Source: Francisella salimarina (GTDB taxonomy: Bacteria; Pseudomonadota; Gammaproteobacteria; Francisellales; Francisellaceae). From it: a stretch of DNA of 64,000 bases. Each line of letters begins with the position of its first letter. Position 1 is the first letter of the stretch. Location of the stretch: NCBI RefSeq assembly GCF_007923265.1, contig NZ_VOJA01000001.1, forward strand, positions 1 through 64,000. Direction: 5' to 3'. Shown here piece after piece: positions 17,294-27,632 of this stretch. The translations under genes were made by a program, and so were the position numbers. Under the pieces are notes generated by a model, which was not told where the DNA came from, did not search any database, and saw only the letters and a program-made list of their open reading frames with translations.

Positions 17294-20200
17294 ATGCCAA
17301 AGTATGAACCAATGACATCAAACTTTAACGATGCAAATAGTGTTGATGATATTATCAATAAATACAACTTTGATGATTCTACAGAATACGCTTATGCCAA
17401 AACATCAAAAAAAGATTTTCTTAGAGCATACTTCCTCAATAGTAGAGCAAGACAAGCTTTTTTTGAAGAGGAAATCGTAATTAGACAAAAGCATTCTTTA
17501 CAAGATGCAATGGAAAAAGGCTATGATGCTGTTAAAAAAGAAGTTTACGAAAAAAACTTGGGTAAGCTTGATGATTTAAGCATCTTTAGTAACTGGCAGC
17601 TCAAAGCAAATGATAAACGTGTTCAATCATGGAAAAGTATAACTCTTGATGAAAAATATCAGTTTTTTATCAAGCAGTCTAATGATCAAGAGCTTGGTGG
17701 AGGTAATGTAGCTTACATAAATACTGTAAATCCATTTATTCTAAAGTTTAAACTAAAAGCTGCTGGAAGTATCGGTAAGCTAATTGATGCTATAAAAAAA
17801 CAGATAAATCCAAATACCGAAGATAAATTTCCAAGTGAAGTAGATGCTAACTTTGGCGTAGATTTTAATGCATCATTTGCTAAGTCAATTAATGGTTATG
17901 GTAATCTTTGCCTATGGACCTCGCTACCAATATATGATTTTCAGAATCATAGAACTGACGATGTCATGCCTATTTACCTCAATCTAAGTGGTTTTTGTTG
18001 CTCTTACGAACACACTATAGGATTTACATTAGGTGGTAACGCTTCATATAAGCCCACTAGAGCTCAAGTTGATTCTTTCGATAAAAATGGTAAGCAAATT
18101 TTTGACAAAGATGGAAAACCTGTCAAAGAAGACAGTAAAAAAATTGCAGATATTCTAGCATCTAACTGGTCTGCTACGGCAACATTAAACCTAATCGATC
18201 TCAAACATAAAATCAGTTGCTTAAGAGCGTCATATAGACTTATAACACCAAATGATAAAATGCTAATCCCTGATATTGTCTCTGAAAAAAATACTGCGGT
18301 CAAAGATATTGCTTTAGAAGATATCAACAGACTTTTCTTTGACAAGGACATATATCAAGGTTACGCAACGAAAAACCCTACGAACTCATTAGAAAAATTT
18401 GGTACTTTAGAAAGTGGAAAAATTATTAAAGGTAAAGTTGCAAAACCTAAACATAACATCATTACTGGCTCACGTCAGCAAGAGTCAGAATCGGATCCTA
18501 GATTTGTAGTTACTACTACTGAATCTGGACATTATATTAAACTGGGAGAAATCAGTGCTAAAGCTGGTTATAAAGTAAATTCTCTAGAAATACATGATTC
18601 AGATGAGCTAAAAAAATATAGAGAAAAAATCAAAGAATACGATGAAATCATAAATCTTGAGTTTACTAATCGCGAAGGTACACTATCAGAGCAACTTAAT
18701 CCTATTTATGATTCCATAGATACTCTAAAAACAGAAGTTGAAGCACGACTTTGTGTTTTTGATAGGAAATCTTATTCTAAAATACGTACAATAAATGTAG
18801 CGATACCATTTGATAGAAGCTTATTAGTACCTGATAAAAGCCTAACCAAAGGCACTCAAGATAAGTTGAGTTTACATGAAAAAAGTATTTCAGGGAAAGG
18901 ATTAAAAGATTATTACCATGTTAAAGGTATTAGAAATAATTCAACTAACTATAAGCCTGTTACAATAGCAAATAATAATGTTGATGACCTTGCTAAGCTA
19001 AACTTAGGAAGAGAAACTTTTTTAGATAGGTTATCTGGACATGCTCAAGACATTGCTAATCCTAACCCAGGAGTTGATCCAGTTGCAGATCCTCAGAAAG
19101 TAGATAACTTTTTATCAGATACCTTCAACTTCCAAGATGCTACTGATTCAAGAGAAACTGATGCTATAGTTATTCAAAACACGATATTAAATTACACTCA
19201 AGATTTTGATATTGAAATCTCAATGGATTCTCAATCTAAAAATTCATGGTTTAACTCTAAAAAAGCCTCTCTCATAACTGCTTTAGCATCTACAGAAGAT
19301 AGTACCAAGGGTGGTCAAGTATCTAAAGAATATGATTTAGATAAAAGAAAATCGAATGAAGAACTAAAAAAACAAATCATAGATTATATTAATGCTAATG
19401 AACCTTCTAAAAGCAAAGACTTTAGTCCAGCAAAGGCCTTAGAAGAATTCTTGGCCTCTGAGAATGGTTCCGGAATAAAATCAACAAATAACATTTCATA
19501 TATTTCATTATGTCGACTTCTAGAGAAAAAACCTTTAGATAGTGAGTATGAAAACACTACTAGCTCAGCTATATATTTTGGCTCATCTTTTAACGTACCA
19601 GTCTATCAAAATCTTATGAACTATATAAATATTTTAGAAGAGCAGTACACTTATGACTATAACATTATAGATAATGTCACTAGAATAATTGAAAACGGTA
19701 ATAACAAGAGTGATATTTATCTAGATATATATTTTGCTCTCATGGAAGAGTGTCTTAAACATTCCAATTATGATTCTGTAGAAGGAATTGAGCAAAGACT
19801 AGAAGATGGCATTGAAAGGATTATTTCCATTACTCTAAACAATGCTCTTAGAGGAATAGTTGCTTTAAGAAAACAAAAATGGACAAGTAGTGGCATTCAT
19901 GTTTTTAGTAGTGCAGAACAAGACTTTAAGTACTGGGTACAAGAGAAGTTATACAAACTAGACTATTTGCTATGTCAAGAGTTCTCTGCATATCTGGGAA
20001 TGATAGCAGACTTCCACAACTCAACTACTCGCTCTCAATATTTACAAATTAAAACTGCTTTTAGATTTATTAGACTTAGAAATATGTTCCTTGTTAAATT
20101 CTTAGAGCTTAAAAAACTATTCATAAAGAAAAGAAGATTAAATGGTGTAGATATATCTGATGAACATCTAAAAATGTTTAACAGCATAATCACGTTCTTA

Positions 20201-20974
20201 TGTTCTTTTGATTTTAAAAACTTAACTAAAGACTTTAATTTTAATGATGAATATGAGTCGCAAATATTTGAACATTTTTTCAATGGCTGTGTAAATATTG
20301 AAGGTTTTATGGAGAGTCTTACAAAAATGCAGCAAGCCTGTGTTAATAGTAGTGTCCCATATTTGAATTTTCTTAAATACTTAAGTGATAAAACAAACAA
20401 GGATATGCTAAACGGTTTGATAGAAAATATCAGCAAACTTGGATTTACGACATCTTTAGTCATAGAATCATGTTGGAAAGCTAATGAACAAACCTTAGGT
20501 GACCTTAATATAGATATCAATAACAAAAATAAAGAAGATAAAGCAATACAACAAAGTGTAGGACGACTATATAAGCAGATATCAAACAAAGCTAATAATG
20601 ATAAGAGATTTACCACTGATAATTTTGTTGGGTTTAGAATACTTAAACAAGAAGCATCGACAAATACAAATGTAGCTAAGTTCACTATTGGACTAAGAGC
20701 TGAAATTTCTTCTGGAACTGTAGAACTAAGAGCAGGAGACACAAAGCTAGTAAATGTAAATGTTTATAAGATATTAAAAAAGTATGGTGTCGATAATGTT
20801 TGTGGAATACCTGTCAAAGCTTTTAAAGAAATTGTTGAGTGTCTAACAGAAGCTACACTTGATCTTGAGGTTGGTATGACAAACAATGAGGAGAGATCAA
20901 GCCAAGCTCTGGTAACTATAATAGCTCAAAATCAAGAACTAAAAAAATATGTACGCCCTACTATTGTCCTATAA
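17294..20974 (+). CDS. pdpD: PdpD-like large FPI effector candidate, inverted relative to iglABCD
   Basis: 1226 residues from the ATG at 17294, which has GAGG nine bases upstream; the frame is open 84 bp further up but without a ribosome site. Size and position, next to iglA and anmK, fit PdpD, a type VI secretion effector of F. novicida/tularensis that acts with PdpC in vacuole damage. No signal peptide, membrane segment or enzyme motif is visible. There is a Pro/Asp-rich linker (PNPGVDPVADPQ) near residue 600 and several predicted helical stretches (about 780-1050). The orientation is unusual: it diverges from iglA and converges with anmK. The assignment rests on context, since I cannot align it; a relocated PdpC or an unrelated effector in the same slot is the alternative. 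Confidence 0.65.
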   Translation: MPKYEPMTSNFNDANSVDDIINKYNFDDSTEYAYAKTSKKDFLRAYFLNSRARQAFFEEEIVIRQKHSLQDAMEKGYDAVKKEVYEKNLGKLDDLSIFSNWQLKANDKRVQSWKSITLDEKYQFFIKQSNDQELGGGNVAYINTVNPFILKFKLKAAGSIGKLIDAIKKQINPNTEDKFPSEVDANFGVDFNASFAKSINGYGNLCLWTSLPIYDFQNHRTDDVMPIYLNLSGFCCSYEHTIGFTLGGNASYKPTRAQVDSFDKNGKQIFDKDGKPVKEDSKKIADILASNWSATATLNLIDLKHKISCLRASYRLITPNDKMLIPDIVSEKNTAVKDIALEDINRLFFDKDIYQGYATKNPTNSLEKFGTLESGKIIKGKVAKPKHNIITGSRQQESESDPRFVVTTTESGHYIKLGEISAKAGYKVNSLEIHDSDELKKYREKIKEYDEIINLEFTNREGTLSEQLNPIYDSIDTLKTEVEARLCVFDRKSYSKIRTINVAIPFDRSLLVPDKSLTKGTQDKLSLHEKSISGKGLKDYYHVKGIRNNSTNYKPVTIANNNVDDLAKLNLGRETFLDRLSGHAQDIANPNPGVDPVADPQKVDNFLSDTFNFQDATDSRETDAIVIQNTILNYTQDFDIEISMDSQSKNSWFNSKKASLITALASTEDSTKGGQVSKEYDLDKRKSNEELKKQIIDYINANEPSKSKDFSPAKALEEFLASENGSGIKSTNNISYISLCRLLEKKPLDSEYENTTSSAIYFGSSFNVPVYQNLMNYINILEEQYTYDYNIIDNVTRIIENGNNKSDIYLDIYFALMEECLKHSNYDSVEGIEQRLEDGIERIISITLNNALRGIVALRKQKWTSSGIHVFSSAEQDFKYWVQEKLYKLDYLLCQEFSAYLGMIADFHNSTTRSQYLQIKTAFRFIRLRNMFLVKFLELKKLFIKKRRLNGVDISDEHLKMFNSIITFLCSFDFKNLTKDFNFNDEYESQIFEHFFNGCVNIEGFMESLTKMQQACVNSSVPYLNFLKYLSDKTNKDMLNGLIENISKLGFTTSLVIESCWKANEQTLGDLNIDINNKNKEDKAIQQSVGRLYKQISNKANNDKRFTTDNFVGFRILKQEASTNTNVAKFTIGLRAEISSGTVELRAGDTKLVNVNVYKILKKYGVDNVCGIPVKAFKEIVECLTEATLDLEVGMTNNEERSSQALVTIIAQNQELKKYVRPTIVL

Positions 20975-21009
20975 CACTAATATCCATCTACTATTTTTAT
21001 AAACTCTTA

Positions 21010-22155
21010 CTAGAAAAAGTTAACCTGCCCCAATATCACTCTATCTTTTGCCCCTGTTGCCGATGGAATATTATTATAGCTATTGTTAAGAGTTTCATTT
21101 CCTAACACAGCAAAGGCTATAGCTTCTTTTGCATCACTACTATGCCCAATATCTTCAAATGTGAAGACTTCGACATCTATCAGTTTTTTAATAGTTTCTA
21201 TCAAAAATATATTATACGCCCCTCCCCCAGTGAAAATTATTTCATCCAACTCAACTTTATCAAACACAAAATCATTATATGCTTTGGCTATACTCTCCGC
21301 GGTAAATATAGTTAACGTATGAACTATATCTTTAGGATTGCTTTGCTTATATTTATCAAGAATATAATCTGTATACCCAATACCAAAAAGCTCTCTACCC
21401 GTTGATTTTGGTGGATTCAGAGCTAAATATGGATTTTGCAAAAGCTCTTGCAACATATCTACAATAACTGTACCAGAAGCTGCTATTTCGCCATCTTTAT
21501 CATAATCTCGATTAAACAAAACTTCCATTGCCCTATTTATCATCATATTACCTGGACCAGTGTCAAATGCATATATATCATTAATATTTGCATTTCTAGG
21601 AATAATTGTAGTATTAGCTATTCCACCAATATTATGTAGAGCACGTGATTTATTTTTATCACTATAAAGGATATAATCCACATAAGGTACCAAAGGGGCT
21701 CCATCTCCTCCAGCTGCAATATCTCCGGCTCTAAAATTTGACACAACTGTTGTTTTACATTCATAAGCTATCGTCGCAGCATCACCCAACTGTAATGATG
21801 ATTTAATAAATCCATCTTCTTTTTTTGCCTGGTGATATATAGTTTGCCCATGACTAGCTATGAACTCGATATCTTCTAATTTTAGGTTATTTACAGCTAC
21901 TGATTTCTTTACAGCATTAGCATATTCAATTCCAAGCTTAAAATTAAGACTACATAATAGCTGAACATTACTTCTTGTTAAATCTAAAGACTGCTTAATA
22001 TCGTTTAATAAATCTTCTGAGTATGAATATGTTCTAAAACTGACTAATTTAATATCAGTATCCAGTCCATGGCCTTTAATCTTACATAAAGCCACATCAA
22101 TTCCATCTAGCGATGTTCCAGACATAATTCCAATACAGTATTTATACTCATTCAT
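21010..22155 (-). CDS. anmK: Anhydro-N-acetylmuramic acid kinase AnmK
   Basis: 381 residues, full family length. The N-terminal GIMSGTSLDGIDVAL is the AnmK phosphate-binding signature; further ASKHA-fold signatures include ASHGQTIYH, GDAATIA, NIGGIANTT, DTGPGNMMI and FTGGGAYN. The enzyme phosphorylates and opens 1,6-anhydroMurNAc to MurNAc-6-phosphate during cell-wall recycling in the cytoplasm. In F. tularensis the FPI copy of anmK is broken, as I recall, while in F. novicida it is intact, as here. It converges with the PdpD-like gene 35 bp away and diverges from the MFS gene. It marks the FPI edge. Confidence 0.95.
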   Translation of the reverse strand: MNEYKYCIGIMSGTSLDGIDVALCKIKGHGLDTDIKLVSFRTYSYSEDLLNDIKQSLDLTRSNVQLLCSLNFKLGIEYANAVKKSVAVNNLKLEDIEFIASHGQTIYHQAKKEDGFIKSSLQLGDAATIAYECKTTVVSNFRAGDIAAGGDGAPLVPYVDYILYSDKNKSRALHNIGGIANTTIIPRNANINDIYAFDTGPGNMMINRAMEVLFNRDYDKDGEIAASGTVIVDMLQELLQNPYLALNPPKSTGRELFGIGYTDYILDKYKQSNPKDIVHTLTIFTAESIAKAYNDFVFDKVELDEIIFTGGGAYNIFLIETIKKLIDVEVFTFEDIGHSSDAKEAIAFAVLGNETLNNSYNNIPSATGAKDRVILGQVNFF

Positions 22156-22330
22156 CCTTGATATCCCAATAGTAAAATCTTAATTTTATTATAACCTACT
22201 AGCTAATTTACAGACACTGATTATTTCAATTTTTGAAATCATGTTACATTTTAGAATTGCTCTTTCTTAGACTTGTTTACATATATAACTTTGTTTATCC
22301 TAAAGTTAGAAACAATTTTTTGTTAATCAT

Positions 22331-23539
22331 ATGAAATACTTTCAGCTCAAGCTTTCGCTATTTCTCATCTTCTTTATTAGCGCTATTTTACTTAATAGTG
22401 TTGGTATTGTGATTCTACAATCGGTCACTCATTATCAGGTCACAGAAGTTCAAGCAAGTATTCTTGAGGCATGCAAAGATCTTACTATAGCAATAGTTTC
22501 ATTTGCTATTTGTTCATTTATTCCAAGATTTGGTTATAAGAATGCTATGCTTTTAGGACTAGCAATTATTGCTACAGGATGTATTACCATGGCAAGCCTA
22601 GATAGTTTCTTTACAGCTAAACTACTATTTGTTTTAATAGGCGTAGCTTTTGCTCTTATCAAAGTATCTGTATATTCAACTGTTGGATTAATTACCAATG
22701 ACTCAAAAGCACATGCTAGCTTAATGAGTCTATTAGAGGGTGTCTTTCAGGTTGGGGTTGTTTTATGTTTTTTTGTATTTAGCATATTTATTCACTTTGG
22801 TAACTGGCTTGGCACATACTGGTTATTAGCTGGCTTATGCTTAGTTGCATTTTTGCTACTTTTATTTACCAAACTTGATGAATCAGCAGTACAAACATCT
22901 AAAAATTCTAATTTTCTAGCAGATACTTTAAGTATGCTAAAACTCATAAAACTACCAATTGTGATGTTATTTATAATTAGTGTATTTTTTTATGTATTTA
23001 TCGAGCAAGGTGTACAATCTTGGCTTCCAACATTTAACACTAGAGTACTTCACCTTTCTACATCAACCAGTGTCTTTATGGCAAGTATTTTTGCTTTAAG
23101 CATAGCTGCTGGTAGAATCACTTTTGGCTTCATAATGAAAAAGATTGACTGGAAAGTAATTATTATCATAGGCCTTATATGCTGTGGAATATTAATAGTA
23201 TCAACCCTACAACTATCTAAACTAATAGATACTAATAAAACAGATTCTTATATGGCTATAGTTATAGCACTACTGTTTCCTATGATTGGTTTTTTCATGG
23301 CTCCAATATATCCAACATTATGTTCAAGCATTCTTAGTAGCCAACCTGAGAACTTACAAAGTGCTATGGCTGGTTTAATAATCATATTTTCTGCTCTAGG
23401 TGGTACTATTGGTTCTAGAATAATTAGTGAAATATTTGCACACTTTGGTGGTGTAACAGCATTTTACTGTGTACTTATACCTATAGCACTTTTAGTACTA
23501 TTAATACCTCCTTATGCTAAACTTCATAGGAATAAATAA
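22331..23539 (+). CDS. MFS transporter, probable sugar (trehalose?) importer
   Basis: 402 residues with about twelve hydrophobic helices and the central polar break (about residues 185-205) of major facilitator proteins. Its general look is that of the FucP/FGHS-type sugar permeases, but no substrate motif is decisive. The trehalase gene begins 2 bp after the stop, so the pair is surely one operon, which suggests uptake of trehalose or a related glucoside into the cytoplasm. The ribosome site is poor. The 175 bp between anmK and this gene must hold both divergent promoters; a loose TTGTTT/TATCCT pair at about 22274-22300 is the only candidate I see. Confidence 0.8.
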   Translation: MKYFQLKLSLFLIFFISAILLNSVGIVILQSVTHYQVTEVQASILEACKDLTIAIVSFAICSFIPRFGYKNAMLLGLAIIATGCITMASLDSFFTAKLLFVLIGVAFALIKVSVYSTVGLITNDSKAHASLMSLLEGVFQVGVVLCFFVFSIFIHFGNWLGTYWLLAGLCLVAFLLLLFTKLDESAVQTSKNSNFLADTLSMLKLIKLPIVMLFIISVFFYVFIEQGVQSWLPTFNTRVLHLSTSTSVFMASIFALSIAAGRITFGFIMKKIDWKVIIIIGLICCGILIVSTLQLSKLIDTNKTDSYMAIVIALLFPMIGFFMAPIYPTLCSSILSSQPENLQSAMAGLIIIFSALGGTIGSRIISEIFAHFGGVTAFYCVLIPIALLVLLIPPYAKLHRNK

Positions 23540-23541
23540 TT

Positions 23542-24999
23542 ATGTCTAATAATCAAGAACAACTAATACAACTATCAGGTGAACTTTTTGAAGCAGTTCA
23601 ATTAAAACCATGTTTTAATGACTCAAAATACTTTGTCGATATGACTCCTAAAAGATCTTCTAAAGATATCTTAAAAGATTACAGAAAACTTAGAGACTCT
23701 GATAATTTTGATCTTAAGGCTTTTGTTGAGGATAACTTTTACCCTCCAGTATCGGAAAAAACTTTTGATAATAGTAAAGAATTATCTCTATCATCTTATA
23801 TCAAACAAATGTGGCATTTTTTACATCAATCATCAGATGAAAAAAACTCGCTAAGTTCTCTTATAGCACTTCCAAAACCTTATATAATCCCTGGTGGAAG
23901 ATTTAGAGAGGTTTATTATTGGGACTGCTACTTTACTTGTGAAGGTTTACGAGTTGATGGCGAAATACAGATGATTAAAGATATTGCAGATAACTTTGCA
24001 TATTTAATAGATACTATTGGCTTTGTACCAAATGCAAATAGAAAATACTATCTAACTCGTTCGCAACCACCTCTATTTTACTTAATCGTAAATATCTTAT
24101 ATCAAGAACTAGGTATTTCCGCTATTGAAAAATATTTACCAACTTTAGAAAAAGAATATTCATTTTGGATGAATACTCAAAGAAATGTAAACGGTTTAAA
24201 TAGATATTGGGATGAGTCTACCACCCCTAGACCAGAATCATATCGCGAAGATATTGAGCATGCGCAAAATATAACAAATAAACCAGACTTCTATCGTAAC
24301 ATCCGTGCAGCTTGTGAATCTGGGTGGGATTTTTCTAGTCGTTGGTTTGCTAATACAAATGACTTTAGTACTATTCAAACAATAGATATTCTACCTATTG
24401 ATTTAAATAGCTATCTATATGGATTAGAGAATCTATTAAGTAAATGGTTCACTGAAATTTCAGACCAAGAAAAAACGACTAAATATTTAGAGTTAGCTGA
24501 AAAAAGAAAAAAACTTATCCAAAATACTTTTTGGGATAATAAAAAAGATTTTTTTTATGATCTAAATACTAAGACAAATAAGATTACTAGCATTACAAGC
24601 TTAGCAGGAGTGACACCACTATTCTTAAGTATAGCTACTCAAGAACAGGCTCAAAAGGTAGCTAAGGTTATAGAAAATCAATTTTTAACAGAGCATGGAC
24701 TTATTACAACAACTTTAAATACTTCTCAACAATGGGATTCTCCAAATGGCTGGGCACCATTACATTTTGAAGCTGTTATAGGTTTAAGAAATTATGGTTT
24801 TGACAAGCTTGCAGAAACCATTGCTAAAAGATTTGTAAATACAGTTAATCAGAAATTTAAAGAGACTGGAAAAATCCGTGAAAAGTATGATGTAGTTGAT
24901 CCCAAAGCAAATGCTGGTGGTGGAGAATATATAGTACAAGATGGCTTCGGTTGGACAAATGGCGTTGTCGCAAGCTTTATCAAAATGTATAAATTATAA
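23542..24999 (+). CDS. Trehalase, glycoside hydrolase family 37, cytoplasmic type
   Basis: 485 residues. Both GH37 signatures are clear: PGGRFREVYYWDCYF near residue 115 and QWDSPNGWAPLHFEAV near residue 395, with the glycine-rich GGGEY close to the C-terminus. There is no signal peptide, so the enzyme should act in the cytoplasm like E. coli TreF, splitting trehalose into two glucose units. AGGA precedes the ATG. Together with the transporter 2 bp upstream it forms a two-gene trehalose-use module. The glucose would feed the glycolytic operon that lies next to it on the other strand. Confidence 0.93.
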   Translation: MSNNQEQLIQLSGELFEAVQLKPCFNDSKYFVDMTPKRSSKDILKDYRKLRDSDNFDLKAFVEDNFYPPVSEKTFDNSKELSLSSYIKQMWHFLHQSSDEKNSLSSLIALPKPYIIPGGRFREVYYWDCYFTCEGLRVDGEIQMIKDIADNFAYLIDTIGFVPNANRKYYLTRSQPPLFYLIVNILYQELGISAIEKYLPTLEKEYSFWMNTQRNVNGLNRYWDESTTPRPESYREDIEHAQNITNKPDFYRNIRAACESGWDFSSRWFANTNDFSTIQTIDILPIDLNSYLYGLENLLSKWFTEISDQEKTTKYLELAEKRKKLIQNTFWDNKKDFFYDLNTKTNKITSITSLAGVTPLFLSIATQEQAQKVAKVIENQFLTEHGLITTTLNTSQQWDSPNGWAPLHFEAVIGLRNYGFDKLAETIAKRFVNTVNQKFKETGKIREKYDVVDPKANAGGGEYIVQDGFGWTNGVVASFIKMYKL

Positions 25000-25105
25000 A
25001 TATACAGAATCTTAACATTCTTAAACCATTAAGAATACCAAGCTAAATTAATGTAACTAATTAAAAAAATTCTTGCTGAAAATATAGAAAAATTAGAAAG
25101 AAATA

Positions 25106-26170
25106 TTATTTCACGATTGGATCAAGTTCACCACTTTCATAACGTTGGAACATTGTTTCAAGTGAAATTGGCTTAATTTTACTAGCCATACCAGCACTAC
25201 CAAATGCTTCATATCTAGCTTGACAGATTTCTGACATTGCTGCTTTTGCTACTGCATTATATTTACGTGGATCGAATTCAGCAGGATTTTCTGCCATAAA
25301 TCTTCTAATCGCTCCAGTAGCAGCCATACGTAAATCAGTATCAATATTTACCTTACGCACACCATACTTAATTGCTTCAACGATTTCCTCTACTGGCACG
25401 CCATAAGTCTCACCCATAGCACCACCATAAGTGTTGATTACTTCTAACCAATCTTGAGGTACTGAAGATGATCCATGCATTACTAAGTGAGTATCAGGAA
25501 TTCTTGCATGAATTTCTTTTACTCTCTTAATAGATAGTACATCACCTGTAGGTGGCTTAGTGAACTTATAAGCACCGTGAGAAGTACCTATAGCAATTGC
25601 TAAAGCATCAACTTTTGTTTTCTTAACGAAATCAGCAGCTTCTTCTGGATCTGTAAGCATTTGATCCATAGACAAAGTACCCTCAGCACCAACACCATCT
25701 TCTTCTCCTGCTTGTCCAGTTTCTAATGAACCAAGACATCCAAGCTCACCTTCAACTGATACACCACAAGCGTGAGCCATATCAGAAACAGTTTTTGTAA
25801 CATTAACATTATACTCATAATCAGAAGGAGTTTTACCATCTGATTTTAATGAGCCATCCATCATTACAGATGAAAAACCTAATTGAATAGATCTTTGGCA
25901 AACAGATGGAGATGTACCATGATCTTGGTGCATACAAACTGGAATATGAGGATACTCTTCAATCGCTGCAAGAACTAAGTGTCTTATAAATGGAGCTCCT
26001 GCATACTTTCTTGCACCCGCAGAACCTTGTAGAATAACTGGTGAGTTAACTCTATCAGCAGCTTCCATAACAGCTCTTACTTGCTCAAGATTATTTACAT
26101 TAAATGCTGGCAACCCATATCCATGCTCTGCAGCATGATCCAATAGTTGACGCAATGAAACTAAAGCCAT
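25106..26170 (-). CDS. fba: Class II fructose-1,6-bisphosphate aldolase
   Basis: 354 residues of the Calvin-type class II family. Metal and substrate residues are visible in [12 protein letters not shown] (residues about 80-91), the acidic VEGELGCLG segment, [17 protein letters not shown] and [11 protein letters not shown]. It reversibly cleaves fructose-1,6-bisphosphate into DHAP and glyceraldehyde-3-phosphate using a divalent metal. It is the last gene of tktA-gapA-pgk-pyk-fba, 10 bp after pyk, behind AAGGAG. In Francisella, which grows on amino acids in the host, this enzyme is mainly gluconeogenic; a moonlighting regulatory role has been reported. Confidence 0.97.
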   Translation of the reverse strand: MALVSLRQLLDHAAEHGYGLPAFNVNNLEQVRAVMEAADRVNSPVILQGSAGARKYAGAPFIRHLVLAAIEEYPHIPVCMHQDHGTSPSVCQRSIQLGFSSVMMDGSLKSDGKTPSDYEYNVNVTKTVSDMAHACGVSVEGELGCLGSLETGQAGEEDGVGAEGTLSMDQMLTDPEEAADFVKKTKVDALAIAIGTSHGAYKFTKPPTGDVLSIKRVKEIHARIPDTHLVMHGSSSVPQDWLEVINTYGGAMGETYGVPVEEIVEAIKYGVRKVNIDTDLRMAATGAIRRFMAENPAEFDPRKYNAVAKAAMSEICQARYEAFGSAGMASKIKPISLETMFQRYESGELDPIVK

Positions 26171-26180
26171 GTTTATCTCC

Positions 26181-27617
26181 TTATCTTACTTGACCTGCAA
26201 TTATTACTTTAATTTTATTTGTGCTTCCATGTACACCCATACTATCACCACTTGTTAAAACAAGAATGTCACCATCCTTGGCCAAGCCTCTGCTTTCCAA
26301 CTCCATAGAAGCAGATCTATTGACATACAGCTTAGACATTCTAGTAGAGTCAAAATATAGAGGAACAACTCCTCTAAACAATGTCATTGCTCCTAATGTT
26401 GTAGCATTACGTGATAGTGCATAAATAGATAAATCAGAATTTATACGTGACATCCAGCGTGAAGTATTCCCACCCTCTGTCAATACAATTAAACCTTTTG
26501 CTCCAATGTCATTGGCTATTTTAACAGCAGCGACTGATACAGCATGATCCACTCTATCACAATCAGCAATTTTTTGCTTTTTAGTAATATGCGTATACTT
26601 ACTTCTTTCTGCAGACTCACAAATTCTTGACATTGCAGAAATAGTTTCAACAGGATACTTACCAACAGCTGTTTCAGCTGATAACATCACTGCATCAGTA
26701 CCATCAAATACAGCATTTGCTACATCAGATGCTTCAGCACGAGTAGGAGATGAATTCTCAATCATTGACTCCATCATTTGAGTAGCTGTGATAGAACCCT
26801 TCTCATTTCTTCTGGCTGTACTAATAATTAATTTCTGTACAGTAGGGACATTTTCATCGCCGATTTCAACAGCTAAATCACCACGAGCCACCATCACAAG
26901 ATCAGAAGCGTCAACAATGCCTTTGAGGTTATCTTCTAATACGGCTTCTGCTCGCTCGATTTTAGCAACCATTGCAGGCTTCCAACCAGCCTCATTAACA
27001 AGCTGGCGAGCATATTCCATATCTTTGCCATCTCTAACAAATGAAACAGCTAAGAAATCCACCTGAAGCATAGCTGCTACTTTGATATCTTGCTTATCTT
27101 TATCTGTTAAAGCTGGTGCAGTAAGTCCACCGCCTTTTTTGTTGATCCCTTTGTTATTAGAAACTTTACCACCGATAACAACTTTTGTTACAGCTTTGTT
27201 ACCTTTAACAGAATCAACTTCTAGAACAATTTTACCATCATCCACCAATAGTATATCGCCCTTCTTAACATCTTGAATGAGCTCTTTATAGTCAATACCA
27301 ACTGTATTTTCATCACCATCTTCGATACCAAGATCTGCATCAAGTGTGAATTTTTGACCTTTCTTGATTATCACAGAACCATTCTTGAACTTCGATAGTC
27401 TTATTTTTGGACCTTGTAAGTCCGCTAAAATACCGACATAAGTATCTTGTTCTTTTGCAATTTGACGTATCAGATCAACTCTTTTACGATGATCTTCAGC
27501 AGATCCATGCGAAAAATTACATCTTACCGCATTAACACCTGCTTTAATCATCTCTGTCAACGCTTCTCTAGATTCACTAGCAGGACCAAGCGTAGCTAAA
27601 ATTTTCGTTCTTCTCAT
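26181..27617 (-). CDS. pyk: Pyruvate kinase
   Basis: 478 residues. The start [15 protein letters not shown], the metal/PEP loop [23 protein letters not shown] and [12 protein letters not shown] are diagnostic of the catalytic barrel. [21 protein letters not shown] is the classic pyruvate kinase helix, and a C-terminal allosteric domain is present. It makes pyruvate and ATP from phosphoenolpyruvate. Spacing is 15 bp from pgk and 10 bp to fba, inside one operon. The ribosome site is weak, consistent with coupled translation. Confidence 0.97.
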   Translation of the reverse strand: MRRTKILATLGPASESREALTEMIKAGVNAVRCNFSHGSAEDHRKRVDLIRQIAKEQDTYVGILADLQGPKIRLSKFKNGSVIIKKGQKFTLDADLGIEDGDENTVGIDYKELIQDVKKGDILLVDDGKIVLEVDSVKGNKAVTKVVIGGKVSNNKGINKKGGGLTAPALTDKDKQDIKVAAMLQVDFLAVSFVRDGKDMEYARQLVNEAGWKPAMVAKIERAEAVLEDNLKGIVDASDLVMVARGDLAVEIGDENVPTVQKLIISTARRNEKGSITATQMMESMIENSSPTRAEASDVANAVFDGTDAVMLSAETAVGKYPVETISAMSRICESAERSKYTHITKKQKIADCDRVDHAVSVAAVKIANDIGAKGLIVLTEGGNTSRWMSRINSDLSIYALSRNATTLGAMTLFRGVVPLYFDSTRMSKLYVNRSASMELESRGLAKDGDILVLTSGDSMGVHGSTNKIKVIIAGQVR

Positions 27618-27632
27618 ATAAATAACCTACAG

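Noticed and set aside
20035-20742. 235-codon reverse open frame within the PdpD-like gene
   Set aside because: It is a shadow of the coding strand: no ribosome site, no family look, and the forward frame is a continuous long protein.
25017-25036. ATTCTTAA/TTAAGAAT hairpin between the trehalase gene and fba as a terminator
   Set aside because: It is a perfect stem, but no T-run follows on either strand, so termination is not supported.
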